From JAVBQG01 sp031549185 (GTDB taxonomy: Bacteria > Synergistota > Synergistia > Synergistales > Synergistaceae), in assembly GCA_031549185.1 (NCBI GenBank), contig JAVBQG010000015.1, forward strand, positions 1 to 64,000: DNA of 64,000 nt, in the 5' to 3' direction. The notes under the pieces are model-generated. The model was not told the DNA's origin. It ran no database searches and worked only from the letters and a program-made list of their open reading frames with translations. Below are positions 24,965 to 33,218 of this stretch, one piece after another (positions within the stretch are counted from its first letter, which is position 1; each line of letters starts with the position of its first letter). Made by a program: the position numbers and the translations under genes.

Positions 24965-25996
24965 TTACGGCACGAAATACGTAAAAACATGTTCAAAGGG
25001 ATCCATACTGGACAGGATTTCGGGGAGCTCCGGCCAGGATATGTCCAGAGAGGGGGCCTGCGCGACGCTTACTCGTCCGGAAGCCAGCAGATCGAGCGCC
25101 GCGCGGTTGTCAGACAAGGAGCAGCCGTAGGAGCCTGCGACCGTCAATTCCCTGTAGTGTATGGCGTTGAGCGCTGCGTTCGTCATTCCGGCGCTGTCGG
25201 TGAGCCCGCTGAAGAAACCGATCCGTCCCCGTTTGGAGGCGATCTCCAGTCCCATAAGAAACGGGTCGTTGCCGGGGCAGCAAGGCAGCACTACATCCGC
25301 GCCACGCCCGTGCGTCAATTCCAGGATCTGCCCTTTGGTCCGGGCGTCGAAAGCAAACTGCCGGTCGCTGAAAGGGGCGGCTGCAACACGGCGTCTTTCC
25401 ATCGGCTCGATTACGGCAATCGCCCCCGCACCCATAAAGCGGGCAAGTTCCGCGCTGAGTATTCCCAGAGGTCCTGCCCCGAATATGACGACCGTTTCGG
25501 CGCTCCCGACGGATAGCCGTTTTTGCAGGTTGACGCAGCACGCCAACGGCTCGGTCAACGCCGCGGTGCGAGAGTCCAGGTCTTTCGAAATTTTGTTCAA
25601 AACCGCCGGGTCGCATCCGTTGCCGGGGGCGCGCAGCAACTCCGCGAAGCCTCCGTCTAGATGAAAGCCGATAATTCGCATATCGGCGCACAAATGGTCG
25701 AGGCCGGAGACGCAGTGATCGCAGGATCCACAAGAGACGCCGGGGGAAACCTGCACCCTGTCGCCAGGTTGAAAACCGATTACCTCCCGGCCGGTTTCCC
25801 GGACAGTTCCGACGATTTCGTGGCCGAGAACCCGGGGCGGCAGGAGGTCGCGCTGCCCCATGTTGAATGCCTTGCGGTCGGTCCGGCAGACGCCGCAGAC
25901 TTCTATGGCCACAAGCACATCGAAGGGGCCGCAGACCGGAGGGGCATGTTCGATTATCTCCAGCGTTCCCGGCGAAATAAGCAGGGCGGATTTCAT
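24965..25996 (-). CDS. zinc-type alcohol/polyol dehydrogenase family protein
   Basis: A 343-residue medium-chain dehydrogenase/reductase. The N-terminal GroES-like domain has CGVCRTDRKAF (catalytic Zn ligand Cys), GHEIVGTV, and a structural-Zn-like cluster in CGSCDHCVSGLDHLC. The Rossmann domain has TVVIFGAGPLGILSAELARF (G.G..G) and a following acidic residue (IEP) that favours NAD over NADP. C-terminal GSYGCS matches the family. The substrate is not predictable. Start at ATG 25996 with AAGGGGAG. It heads an operon with the TrpD-like gene and the 69-residue protein. Confidence 0.9.
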   Translation of the reverse strand: MKSALLISPGTLEIIEHAPPVCGPFDVLVAIEVCGVCRTDRKAFNMGQRDLLPPRVLGHEIVGTVRETGREVIGFQPGDRVQVSPGVSCGSCDHCVSGLDHLCADMRIIGFHLDGGFAELLRAPGNGCDPAVLNKISKDLDSRTAALTEPLACCVNLQKRLSVGSAETVVIFGAGPLGILSAELARFMGAGAIAVIEPMERRRVAAAPFSDRQFAFDARTKGQILELTHGRGADVVLPCCPGNDPFLMGLEIASKRGRIGFFSGLTDSAGMTNAALNAIHYRELTVAGSYGCSLSDNRAALDLLASGRVSVAQAPSLDISWPELPEILSSMDPFEHVFTYFVP

Positions 25997-26149
25997 TGGC
26001 AACTCCCCTTTACGAAGAACTCGCAAGGACAAAAAAAGGACCGACTTCCTTGCCAAGGATTGAGTCAGCCCAAGCGTTGACGTATGCGAAAAGATTATAC
26101 CATTGTTGTCTTTGTTTGGGCATGTATCAGGCTTGCCTGAAGGGAAAAT

Positions 26150-26223
26150 TGGAGGCGGCACCCGGATTCGAACCGGGGGTAAAGGATTTGCAGTCCTCTG
26201 CCTTACCACTTGGCTATGCCGCC
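26150..26223 (-). tRNA. tRNA-Cys (anticodon GCA)
   Basis: A 74-base cloverleaf: acceptor GGCGGCA/TGCCGCC, anticodon loop CTGCAAA (GCA, cysteine), T arm CCCGG TTCGAAT CCGGG, discriminator U as expected for tRNA-Cys, and encoded CCA. It lies between the dehydrogenase operon and the end of the glycine reductase operon, with its own promoter. Confidence 0.95.
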
Positions 26224-26238
26224 CGCAGAATGCGATAC

Positions 26239-26268
26239 ATATTAGCAGACGATCCCTCTTGCGGTCAA
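26239..26268 (-). promoter_or_regulatory. promoter of tRNA-Cys
   Basis: Minus-strand TTGACC (26263-26268), 18-base spacer, TAATAT (26239-26244), 15 bases upstream of the mature tRNA end. Confidence 0.6.
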
Positions 26269-26287
26269 TGGGCTTGAGGCGGTTTGG

Positions 26288-26330
26288 TAAAAAACGGCCC
26301 GCTCGATCTTGTGAAAATCGAGCGGGCCGT
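26288..26330 (-). terminator. terminator of the glycine reductase operon
   Basis: A perfect 14-bp stem, ACGGCCCGCTCGAT / ATCGAGCGGGCCGT, followed on the minus strand by a run of six T. It begins 16 bases after the grdB stop. A very strong intrinsic terminator. Confidence 0.93.
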
Positions 26331-26346
26331 TCGCGGCGTGAAAAAA

Positions 26347-27657
26347 TTAGTCGCCAAACACGGTCTGTTCCGTGATATCCGTCTGCAGCGCCTCGAGAGA
26401 TTTTTCGACGATTCTCCTCCGCAGCAGCTTCTCCTCCTCCGGCGACTTGCTCGGATCGCCCAGAGGGTGTGGGATCGCGATCGCCGGGACAATGCGGTTG
26501 GCGCCGACCGTCAGCGAGATGGGGATGATCGTGCAAATGTGTACGATCGGCAGGCCGACCCTTTCGATTTCCTTCACCATCGTTGCACCGCAACGAGTGC
26601 AGGTGCCTCAGGTAGAGGTGAGGATGACGGCGTCCACTCCCGCTTCTTTCAATTTAAGGCCGATCTCCTCGCCGAATTTGCGCGCCGTGGCGACAGGTGT
26701 GCCGTTGCCGACGGTCGAGTACCACGTCTCGTACAGCTTGCCGAACGCGCCCTCGCGCTCGAGGTCGCGCATGACGTCGAGCGGCAGCACGCGGTTCGGG
26801 TCGTGGTTGGCGTAGGTCGGGTCGTAGCCGCCGTGCGCCGTGGCGTAAAGTTCGCCGGTCGCGCTGTCGATGCCGGCAAACGTATAGGTGCCGTAGTGGG
26901 TCGCGCTCGACGATTCGATGCGGTCGGGGTTGCCCTTGGGGACGATGCCGCCGTCGGTGAGCAGGGCGACCGTCGCGTGTTTCATGTCCACCACCGCCGG
27001 GGCGATCGGGACTCGGTCGAAGTTCGGCATCGGGTACTCGGTCGTGAAAGGCTCGCCGCGCAACTTGGCGAGCAGCATCTCGACCGCGCGCTCGGCGCCG
27101 GGGCGGTGATGGAAACAGTTCACGCGGATGCCGCGCTCCATGTAGCCCTCCTCCGCCGGGGAGCCGAGCGCCTCGCCGGAGAGCATCTTCAGCACGATGC
27201 GCGACATGGCGGGCACGGCGTCCTTGATGCCGCGCGCGTTGTCCGCCGTCGGCACGATGACGACGCTCTTGCGATAGAGGTCGACGCCGGGATTCTCCTC
27301 GTACATGCCGCTGACGACGGGCAGGTTCAGCTTCGCTTTCACTGCCTCCGCCACGGCGCCGCACGCGGTGCCGTAGCGCCCGGCGTTGAAGGCGGGTCCC
27401 GTAATCACTGCGTCGGCGTCGAAGGACGAGATCAGCGCCAGGATCTCCTCCGTCGCAGCGTCCATATTCTCGGCGAAGTAGCCGTCGCCGCAGATGACCG
27501 TGCCGACGATGTCCGCCTCGCCTTTGAGCGCGGCCTTGAAGGCGACGCCGGGGCCGACTGCGCCCTCGCGGGACTCCGGGCGGACGTCGGCCTTCTCCTC
27601 GCCGCCTACGCCGCCGAAGAACTGGTTGAGATAGTGTACGATGCGATAGGGTTTCAT
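26347..27657 (-). CDS. grdB: glycine reductase subunit GrdB, selenoprotein (protein B)
   Basis: Substrate-specific selenoprotein of the glycine reductase complex; with GrdE it binds glycine and passes the carboxymethyl group to GrdA selenium. The full product is 436 residues if the in-frame UGA at 26608-26610 (residue 350) is read as selenocysteine. Context on both sides, VILTST-Sec-GTCTRCGAT, is the GrdB active-site motif, and the reading continues to GDPSKSPEEEKLLRRRIVEK and a stop at 26347. Start MKPYRIVHYLNQFFGGVGG is typical. The ATG overlaps the grdE stop by 4 bases. Annotated without recoding it would appear as two fragments. Confidence 0.96.
26608..26610 (-). other. selenocysteine UGA codon in grdB
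   Basis: In-frame TGA at codon 350, flanked by coding sequence conserved in GrdB on both sides (TST before, GTCTRCG after). Decoding needs SelB, tRNA-Sec and a downstream SECIS hairpin; selA-D are not in this window. Confidence 0.95.
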
Positions 27658-28949
27658 AATGTTTTCGCCCCCGTTCTGTTGAAACCGAGCTCGCAGGTGG
27701 CGCCGGTGATGGCCTGCAGTTCGACCTCGATGGAGCCGTCGGCGCGCAGCGAGCCGCTGAAGCCGCCCGCGATGACGTCCACGTAGTCGGTATAGCCGAT
27801 CACGCGCTCCATCGGCGGCAGGACGATCATCATGTTCGCGTTGCCGCTGGATATGACCGCGTCCGCCTCCGGCGCCGCGTCCGCGAGCGACTGGCTCGCG
27901 CCGTCTCGCCCTGCGAACTCGTCGGTGATCAGGACCGTCTTGATGCCCGCGCTCTCGGCCCGACGGCAGTTCATGATCAGGTCGGCGTCGGGGTTGCCGA
28001 AGCCCTCCTCGCTGATCACGAGGCCCTCGATGCCGAGCATCGTCGCGAGTTTGATCGCGTAGGCCGAGCTCCTCCGCTTGTCCGCCAGCGTAACGTTCTC
28101 GTTGGTGAGGATGACGCCGACGAAGTTGAGGTCGACGCCGTGGCGCGCATAGAGCGCCTTGATGATCGGGTTGTTCTGGTGAACGAACGTGCTGTTCTTG
28201 TCGCAGGCGGAGACGCAGTTGCCCGACACGATCGCGCCGTCCATCGTCTCGTTCGGATGGATCAGCGTCGAAAGCAGGCGCTTCGCGTCGAGGCCGTAGA
28301 CGTACGAGTCGTGCAGCAGTCCCTGCGTCTGCAGCTGATAGAGATAGGCGACCTTCGGCAGCGCCGGGTATTTGGCGAACGACTCCGTCATCGACGGAAG
28401 CTCGTACGCCTCGACGTTGTCCGCGCCCGCGCCCGCCTCGTGCGCTTTCTGCGCGAGGTAGAGCGCCGCCTTCAGTCCCGCCAGACGGCACGCTTGCTCG
28501 TACTCGTAGACCTCGAGTCCCTCCTTGGGCTTGAAGATCAGCACGAGGTTGTATGTGCGGGAGAACGGCGTGTACTCCGCGGCGTCGCCGGACATGTCGA
28601 TGATGCCCTCCTGGAAGCCGACGACCTTGCCGCAGGTGACGACGGCCGCGCCCTCGAGGACGAATGTCTTGCCCTCGCCGACGGACTCGACGTCCCCCAC
28701 CATGCCGGGGAAGACCTCTCCCCCTCCTTCGATCTTACAGCGCGGTTCGACGACATCCTTGACGGGGACGATGCGTACGTTCTCGCCGGGGCGGGCAATG
28801 TCCATGCTGATAAAATCGAATCGTCCGTCCTCCGCCAGCAGGTCCATCAGTTCGTCGCGATTGACCTGCAGGACGCGGTTGCCTCCGAGGGCTGTCCTGT
28901 CCCCCCACTGGATGCCTCGGACGTGTGCCTTGTGCAGTTCCAGCTTCAT
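27654..28949 (-). CDS. grdE: glycine reductase proprotein GrdE (protein B, pyruvoyl subunits)
   Basis: Proprotein of 431 residues that in known glycine reductases is cleaved into two subunits, creating a carbonyl (pyruvoyl-type) group that forms a Schiff base with glycine. The processing motif is visible: SGNCVSACDKNSTFVHQNNP with the Asn244-Cys245 junction. Start MKLELHKAHVRGIQWGDRTAL and the end GATCELGFNRTGAKTL are typical. The start overlaps the grdX stop (ATGA) and the stop overlaps the grdB ATG, so GrdX, GrdE and GrdB translation is coupled. It encodes the glycine-specific type rather than the betaine or sarcosine type only by family resemblance. Confidence 0.95.
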   Translation of the reverse strand: MKLELHKAHVRGIQWGDRTALGGNRVLQVNRDELMDLLAEDGRFDFISMDIARPGENVRIVPVKDVVEPRCKIEGGGEVFPGMVGDVESVGEGKTFVLEGAAVVTCGKVVGFQEGIIDMSGDAAEYTPFSRTYNLVLIFKPKEGLEVYEYEQACRLAGLKAALYLAQKAHEAGAGADNVEAYELPSMTESFAKYPALPKVAYLYQLQTQGLLHDSYVYGLDAKRLLSTLIHPNETMDGAIVSGNCVSACDKNSTFVHQNNPIIKALYARHGVDLNFVGVILTNENVTLADKRRSSAYAIKLATMLGIEGLVISEEGFGNPDADLIMNCRRAESAGIKTVLITDEFAGRDGASQSLADAAPEADAVISSGNANMMIVLPPMERVIGYTDYVDVIAGGFSGSLRADGSIEVELQAITGATCELGFNRTGAKTL

Positions 28950-29341
28950 AACCTTCCTCCTTTCTCGATATACCTTTCCACGATTTCTCCCATCAGCGAG
29001 CGGTCGAGTTGTGCAAAATCATCTTTGATCGCCTGAGGCAGTTCCTTTATCCTTCCGATGTTCTCCCTGTCATTGCGGCAGACCTCCAGGGCCAGCTCCA
29101 GCATCGTCAGGGATTCCATGTCGAGACGTCTCTCGTCGTCCGGCGCGGTCAGAACCAGCGTGCGATACGGGTGCCGCAGGGGGCTGAAGTTGCCGTAGAG
29201 CGGGTGCGCGGCAAAGCGCCAGCCCCGATGAACCAGATCCCTCGCCGCTTCGAAAACCGCTTCCGCCGTTCCCTCGATGCAGTGGAGAGAGTCGCTCTCC
29301 ATCTTCCAGAGCGGGTTGTTCGTGACGCAGACTGCCCGCAT
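28946..29341 (-). CDS. grdX: GrdX family protein
   Basis: A 131-residue protein of the GrdX type, regularly found in glycine reductase operons and of unknown function. It begins MRAVCVTNNPLWKME (family: TNNP near the N-terminus) and has HPLYGNFSPLRHPYRTLVL in the middle. No membrane segments or metal site are obvious. The ATG directly follows the grdD stop (TAAATG) and its own stop overlaps the grdE start. In many Clostridia grdX is the first gene; here it is internal. Confidence 0.82.
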   Translation of the reverse strand: MRAVCVTNNPLWKMESDSLHCIEGTAEAVFEAARDLVHRGWRFAAHPLYGNFSPLRHPYRTLVLTAPDDERRLDMESLTMLELALEVCRNDRENIGRIKELPQAIKDDFAQLDRSLMGEIVERYIEKGGRL

Positions 29342-30532
29342 TTAGATGTATCCGAGGGAGACCAGCAGCTCCTTCGCCTCCGCAAACGCCCGTTCGGGTA
29401 CTTTGACGACCGGGCCGGTGCAGCCCATGGCCGCCTCGGCGTAGATGCCCTTCTCCCACAGCGCCCTCGTCGCGTCGTCGATCGAGAGAACGTCGACGCC
29501 GTGAATCTCCTCGCCCGTCGGCTCCGCCGGCGGGGCGGCGATCTCCTTTGCGACCGCGGGCTGCGCGTTCGCCGGCGCCAGCAGGCTGTCGAGCCCCGCC
29601 TTTTTCGCCGCGGCCAGTTCCGCCGATACGCGGCGGGGCAGATCGCCTCTCGCCGCCTCGGCCGTGTAGCGCAGCGCGTTTGCGATCACGGGCGCGCCGG
29701 AGGCTCTGGAGATGATCGACACGATCCCTTCCCACCCCTCGCCAGTCGAGGGGCCGTAGCCGAAGCCGGTCGACTCGTAGGCGCCGCCGCTGTTCCAGGC
29801 CGAGAACATCTTCATGAGAATGTTGCCGGTGAGCGTATCCGTCACGCAAACGTCGACGGCTCCCGCGAGAAGGTCGTTGCCTCGCAGCAGGGAGCCGCCG
29901 TCCTTGCGCACGCTCTCGCCGAAGCGGATCTCGTACCCCGCGTCGCGAAGCTTGCCCAGGATGCGCGAGACGGACGGCGCGCCGTCGGTGTTGAGAATCC
30001 CGACCGTCGGCTTCTCGATTCCGATCGCGCGCGCGACTGCCTGGCCGTAGAGGGCGTTTCTCACCATCGCCTCGACCCTGTCGGTCGAGGCCGTTCCCGT
30101 CGTGGAGGCGACGATCATCGGTTTGCCGTGGAACGGAGTCGCCACGCGGCCGATCGTCGTCACGCCCAACGGGAAGGGATAGTGCAGCGCGACGGCGGCG
30201 GCGATCTCCCCGTTCGCGAGCGCGCGGTTCACGCCCTCGGCGATGTCGGCTTCGCAGTCGTCCGTCTCGATCCACGAGAGGTCCTTCGTGATGTCCGTTG
30301 TTTTTTTCGGACCGATCATCACGACGTCGATCGATTTGTCGGCCCGCATGGCCTCGATCGCGCCCGCGATCAACTCGCCCTGCCCGGCGTCGCCGTCGCG
30401 GACGAGCTCGCTGCCCGCCGACATGAGGCCGATGCGGAGCTTCGGAGCGCCGGTTCCGCCGTTGCGCAGTCCTTCGACCAGCTCGCCCAGTATCTCTCCG
30501 ACGATCTTTTTTGCGTTTCTCGCGTCTTTCAT
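29342..30532 (-). CDS. grdD: glycine reductase subunit GrdD (protein C alpha)
   Basis: One of the two subunits of protein C, which releases acetyl phosphate from the carboxymethyl-selenoether intermediate on GrdA. The 396-residue sequence has the PlsX-like phosphotransacylase fold pattern (GLMSAGSELV, VVMIGPKKTTDI, NTDGAPSVSRI, LTGNILMKMFSAWNSGG) and ends with the conserved GCTGPVVKVPERAFAEA containing the reactive Cys (about residue 371). The acetyl phosphate formed drives ATP synthesis by acetate kinase, not encoded here. It follows grdC by 4 bases. Confidence 0.94.
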   Translation of the reverse strand: MKDARNAKKIVGEILGELVEGLRNGGTGAPKLRIGLMSAGSELVRDGDAGQGELIAGAIEAMRADKSIDVVMIGPKKTTDITKDLSWIETDDCEADIAEGVNRALANGEIAAAVALHYPFPLGVTTIGRVATPFHGKPMIVASTTGTASTDRVEAMVRNALYGQAVARAIGIEKPTVGILNTDGAPSVSRILGKLRDAGYEIRFGESVRKDGGSLLRGNDLLAGAVDVCVTDTLTGNILMKMFSAWNSGGAYESTGFGYGPSTGEGWEGIVSIISRASGAPVIANALRYTAEAARGDLPRRVSAELAAAKKAGLDSLLAPANAQPAVAKEIAAPPAEPTGEEIHGVDVLSIDDATRALWEKGIYAEAAMGCTGPVVKVPERAFAEAKELLVSLGYI

Positions 30533-30536
30533 GGCG

Positions 30537-32078
30537 CTACGCCTTCAATTTTTCCGCGAACTCCGCGAGGACGTCCAGCAGGGCCGTCTTGACCTCGTCC
30601 CTCGTCATTCCCGTCCCGCTCCCCTGCTCTGCTCCAAGGGGCGCGGCCTTTTCGACGAGGAAGGAGAGGCCGTCGGCCAGGTTCGTGAGGCGTCCGAGGA
30701 AGAGGCTCCCCTTGCCGATGATCATGGCGCGGGTCATCTTGCCCTCCCTGATCGCGCCGACGGCGTGCCCCAGGTACGGAACGCCGGAGGGGATATGCCC
30801 CTGCGTGTGCGCGAAGCCGGGGAGCCCGTGTTTTTTGATGAACTCGGGCATCGCGGCCTTCTCGAGCTGTCCCTTCATGACGGCGAGCGCCGCGATCATC
30901 TTGTAGTTGGCCTCCGGCACGTTGCCCGCGCCCGCCGGGAGCGTGATCTCGGGGATGTGCAGCTCGGGCGCGTATTTGTCGACGTCGGTGAAGGAGAGGC
31001 CGGCCTTCTGCAGCGGCTCGAAGACGAGCGCTGTCGTGACCGCCTGCGGAGAGGCGCCCGCGCCGACCGTGTGGATGCCCAAGGCGTCGAGGCGGATCTC
31101 CGGCGTCGTTCCGTCCGCGGGTACGATCATCGCGGCGAAGTTGCCGAGGCAGTTCTCGAGCGCCGGCAGCTCTTTGCGGATATGGTCGCGCGCGTTCATG
31201 AAGAGCTTGGGGACTGCGCCGCCGGAGACGACAGCCACGTTCTCCTGCGCGCCCGAGGCGACGAGGGAGGCGGCCATGGTGAGCGCGTCGACCGGCGCCG
31301 CGCAGAAACCGCGCACGTCGCAGCCGCTCGCGTTTTTGCAGCCGGCGATCTCGGCGATGGCCTTCGCCATGTTGCCGCCGCCGCGCTGATTCATGTCGCC
31401 CACCGCTTCCTCCGAGCATTCGACGACGTAGCGGACCTCCTCCTGCGCCATGCCGGCGTTCTCCAGAAGGTGCAGCAGGGCCAGCACGCCGCCTGCCTTG
31501 CTCGCCAGGTTCTCGAGCAGGATGTGCGCGGCGAGGTTTTCGTCGACGTCGTGCCCCTTGCGGCAGCAGGCGACGACCTTGCCTCCGAAGTAGAGCGGCA
31601 GCGCGCCCGCGTTTGCCGCCTCCGATTCGATCTCGGCGGGTTCGTGTCCCGCCTCGAGGCGGTCGAGCTGCTCTTTTTTCAGAAGCGGGTGTTTTTCGAG
31701 TTTGGCCCGCACTTCGGCCGCAAACGCCTTTTCGAGCCAGATCAGGTCGAAGACGTCGCAGAGGTCCATCAGCCCGAGGAATTCATCCTCTGGCATAATC
31801 TCGCCGTATCGGCCGAAGCGGGACTGTTCTTTCAAATTTTGATACCACGGTTGCGCGGACGATTCGAGATCGTCGATGGAGATCGCGCCGATATAGGCAA
31901 GGTTTGGCGGGTAACTCGCGGCGGCCTCGTACGGTTGTACGCCCGCCGGCAGTTTCCGGATGAATTCGGATTCTCCGTGTTCCATTCGCTCGACATACGG
32001 CGTGTTGCCGTAATAACAGCCGAGCTCGGACGCGTAGTTCAAACAATAGGCAGTGCCTTTGACAGCAGCACGTGTCAT
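30537..32078 (-). CDS. grdC: glycine reductase subunit GrdC (protein C beta)
   Basis: The second protein C subunit, 513 residues, the usual length. The fold is related to ketoacyl-ACP synthases (FabH-like), with GCDVRGFCAAPVDALTMAA carrying Cys at the expected acyl-binding region and ASPQAVTTALVF further on. Start MTRAAVKGTAYCLNYASELG is characteristic. ATG 32078 follows GAGGGGG. A hairpin with a short T tract separates it from grdA. The internal segments GHIPSGVPYLGHAVGAI and GKGSLFLGRLTNLADG match protein C from other glycine reductases. Confidence 0.95.
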   Translation of the reverse strand: MTRAAVKGTAYCLNYASELGCYYGNTPYVERMEHGESEFIRKLPAGVQPYEAAASYPPNLAYIGAISIDDLESSAQPWYQNLKEQSRFGRYGEIMPEDEFLGLMDLCDVFDLIWLEKAFAAEVRAKLEKHPLLKKEQLDRLEAGHEPAEIESEAANAGALPLYFGGKVVACCRKGHDVDENLAAHILLENLASKAGGVLALLHLLENAGMAQEEVRYVVECSEEAVGDMNQRGGGNMAKAIAEIAGCKNASGCDVRGFCAAPVDALTMAASLVASGAQENVAVVSGGAVPKLFMNARDHIRKELPALENCLGNFAAMIVPADGTTPEIRLDALGIHTVGAGASPQAVTTALVFEPLQKAGLSFTDVDKYAPELHIPEITLPAGAGNVPEANYKMIAALAVMKGQLEKAAMPEFIKKHGLPGFAHTQGHIPSGVPYLGHAVGAIREGKMTRAMIIGKGSLFLGRLTNLADGLSFLVEKAAPLGAEQGSGTGMTRDEVKTALLDVLAEFAEKLKA

Positions 32079-32097
32079 CGGTGTTCCCCCTCGATTT

Positions 32098-32133
32098 AAA
32101 AAGCGGGCCAGCCCGGCAAAGGGCTGTACCCGC
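32098..32133 (-). promoter_or_regulatory. hairpin with U-tract between grdA and grdC
   Basis: On the minus strand GCGGGTACAGCCC, a 6-base loop and GGGCTGGCCCGC (one bulged base) are followed by TTTTT. It looks like a weak intrinsic terminator inside the operon, 18 bases past the grdA stop. It could lower expression of grdC-grdB relative to trxA-grdA, or protect the upstream mRNA end. Confidence 0.6.
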
Positions 32134-32151
32134 ACTTTGTACGCCCCGCGT

Positions 32152-32628
32152 TTAGAGCTTCGCCACGCTGTGCTCCTCACGCATCTTTGCCACGGCCGAA
32201 GCCAAGGATTCGGTGTCGAGCACCATCTCCATCATGCTGACCTGCTCTTCCCATGCCGCAGGATCCGCTTCCGCCTTGATCGCTTCGTCGAAAATATGAT
32301 AAACAGGGAGTCCCAACGAGACTCCGCCCAATGGACCCGCAAACGTCGGGTCGCCGACCGTTACAGTCTCCGCGTAGAGCTCGGCTCCCTCCGCATCGGA
32401 GGAACCGAGGATGACGACTGTGTTTGCGGCGCCGAATTTCTCAGCCGCGTCCTTGACGCGCTGCTGATTCTGCAAGTCCATTGCCCCTGCCGCCGTTCAG
32501 ACGAAGCACTCGGTCGCGGAGAAGACGATCTCCACACCGCTATTCTGGAAACATGCCTCCATCGCCGGCCCGGGAACGCCATCGCGTTCGCCCAGAAGCA
32601 ACAATTTTTTACCCGCAAGCTTACCCAT
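32152..32628 (-). CDS. grdA: glycine reductase selenoprotein A
   Basis: Small selenoprotein that carries the carboxymethyl group as a Se-ether between protein B and protein C and is re-reduced by thioredoxin. The full length is 158 residues with the in-frame UGA at codon 44 (32497-32499) read as selenocysteine, exactly the family length. The motif ATECFV-Sec-TAAGAMDL is the GrdA active site. Start MGKLAGKKLLLLGERDGVPG with a strong GGAGGTGA ribosome site. Read without recoding, only a 109-residue C-terminal piece would be found. It lies 59 bases after trxA. Confidence 0.97.
32497..32499 (-). other. selenocysteine UGA codon in grdA
   Basis: In-frame TGA at codon 44, preceded by ECFV and followed by TAAGAMDL, the invariant GrdA active-site context. 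Confidence 0.96.
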
Positions 32629-32687
32629 CTGTTTCACCTCCTTCCGAATGTTTTATACGTCCGGATTGCCGTGTTTAAGCTCTTGCG

Positions 32688-33005
32688 TTACAGGAGTTTA
32701 TCCGCGTTCTCCTTGATCGCCTCGATCGTAACTTCGTCGCCGGTGATGCGCGAAGTTTGCTCGCCCCCTTTGTAAAAGAGGAAAGTCGGAACGCCCATCA
32801 CGCGCAGTGTCGCGCAGAGACGCCTGTTCTCCGCGACGTTCAGCTTGTAGAACTTGATCTTGTCGCCGTAGGATCCGGCCAGTTCCTCCACCTGCGGCAT
32901 CAACGCAAGGCACGGCCCGCATTTCGGGCCCCAGAGATCCACGACGACAGGCGTCCCCGCGTTTAGCACTTCCACGTCGAAATTTTCCTTGTTCACTTCC
33001 AGCAT
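32688..33005 (-). CDS. trxA: thioredoxin of the glycine reductase system
   Basis: A 105-residue thioredoxin. The active site is WGPKCGPCLALMP near residue 25; the GPKC prefix instead of the usual WAxWC is typical for thioredoxins encoded with glycine reductase. The cis-Pro loop MGVPTFLFYKGG is conserved. It delivers electrons to oxidised GrdA. It is the first gene after the riboswitch, with a strong AAGGAGGTGA ribosome site. The usual partner trxB (thioredoxin reductase) is not in the operon and must lie elsewhere. Confidence 0.96.
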   Translation of the reverse strand: MLEVNKENFDVEVLNAGTPVVVDLWGPKCGPCLALMPQVEELAGSYGDKIKFYKLNVAENRRLCATLRVMGVPTFLFYKGGEQTSRITGDEVTIEAIKENADKLL

Positions 33006-33022
33006 GGTGTCACCTCCTTCGC

Positions 33023-33079
33023 AAAAAAAACGACACAGTGTAATGACCTCGAAAAGCGCAGGTCTTACACTGTGTCGTT
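33023..33079 (-). terminator. riboswitch-controlled leader terminator
   Basis: A perfect 13-bp stem, TTACACTGTGTCG pairing with CGACACAGTGTAA, with an additional inner GACC/GGTC stem, followed by eight T on the minus strand. It stands between the glycine aptamer and trxA, 18 bases before the trxA start, and is the likely expression platform. Confidence 0.88.
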
Positions 33080-33100
33080 AATGTCTTCACAGGCCCGTCC

Positions 33101-33199
33101 GGTTGCGATCCTTTCGCCTGAGAGTTTCGAACCTCTCTATACGAGAGATCTTTGCCCCTTCGGCGCCCTGCCATTGCATGTAGGGTCTCTCCCGCAACC
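33101..33199 (-). promoter_or_regulatory. glycine riboswitch aptamer (single)
   Basis: Minus-strand sequence with all conserved glycine aptamer blocks: GGTTGCGGGAGAGACCC at the 5' side, GGCGCCGAAGGGGCAAAG in the core, and AACTCTCAGGCGAAAGGATC followed by CGCAACC closing P1. Most glycine riboswitches are tandem; here only one aptamer fits, because the promoter lies 20 bases upstream and the terminator begins about 20 bases downstream. For a glycine-degrading operon, ligand binding is expected to turn expression on by preventing termination. Confidence 0.93.
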
Positions 33200-33218
33200 T
33201 TCATCCGGGATACATCAC

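Noticed and set aside
26150..26223. tRNA-Sec next to the selenoprotein operon
   Set aside because: It is only 74 bases with anticodon GCA and a normal 7-bp acceptor and short variable loop, so it is tRNA-Cys.
26347..26610. grdB and grdA as broken pseudogenes
   Set aside because: Each stop is a UGA at the known selenocysteine position, with family-specific sequence continuing in the same frame.
33080..33215. A second glycine aptamer
   Set aside because: The promoter and the terminator stand on both sides of a single aptamer; no second set of core motifs is seen.
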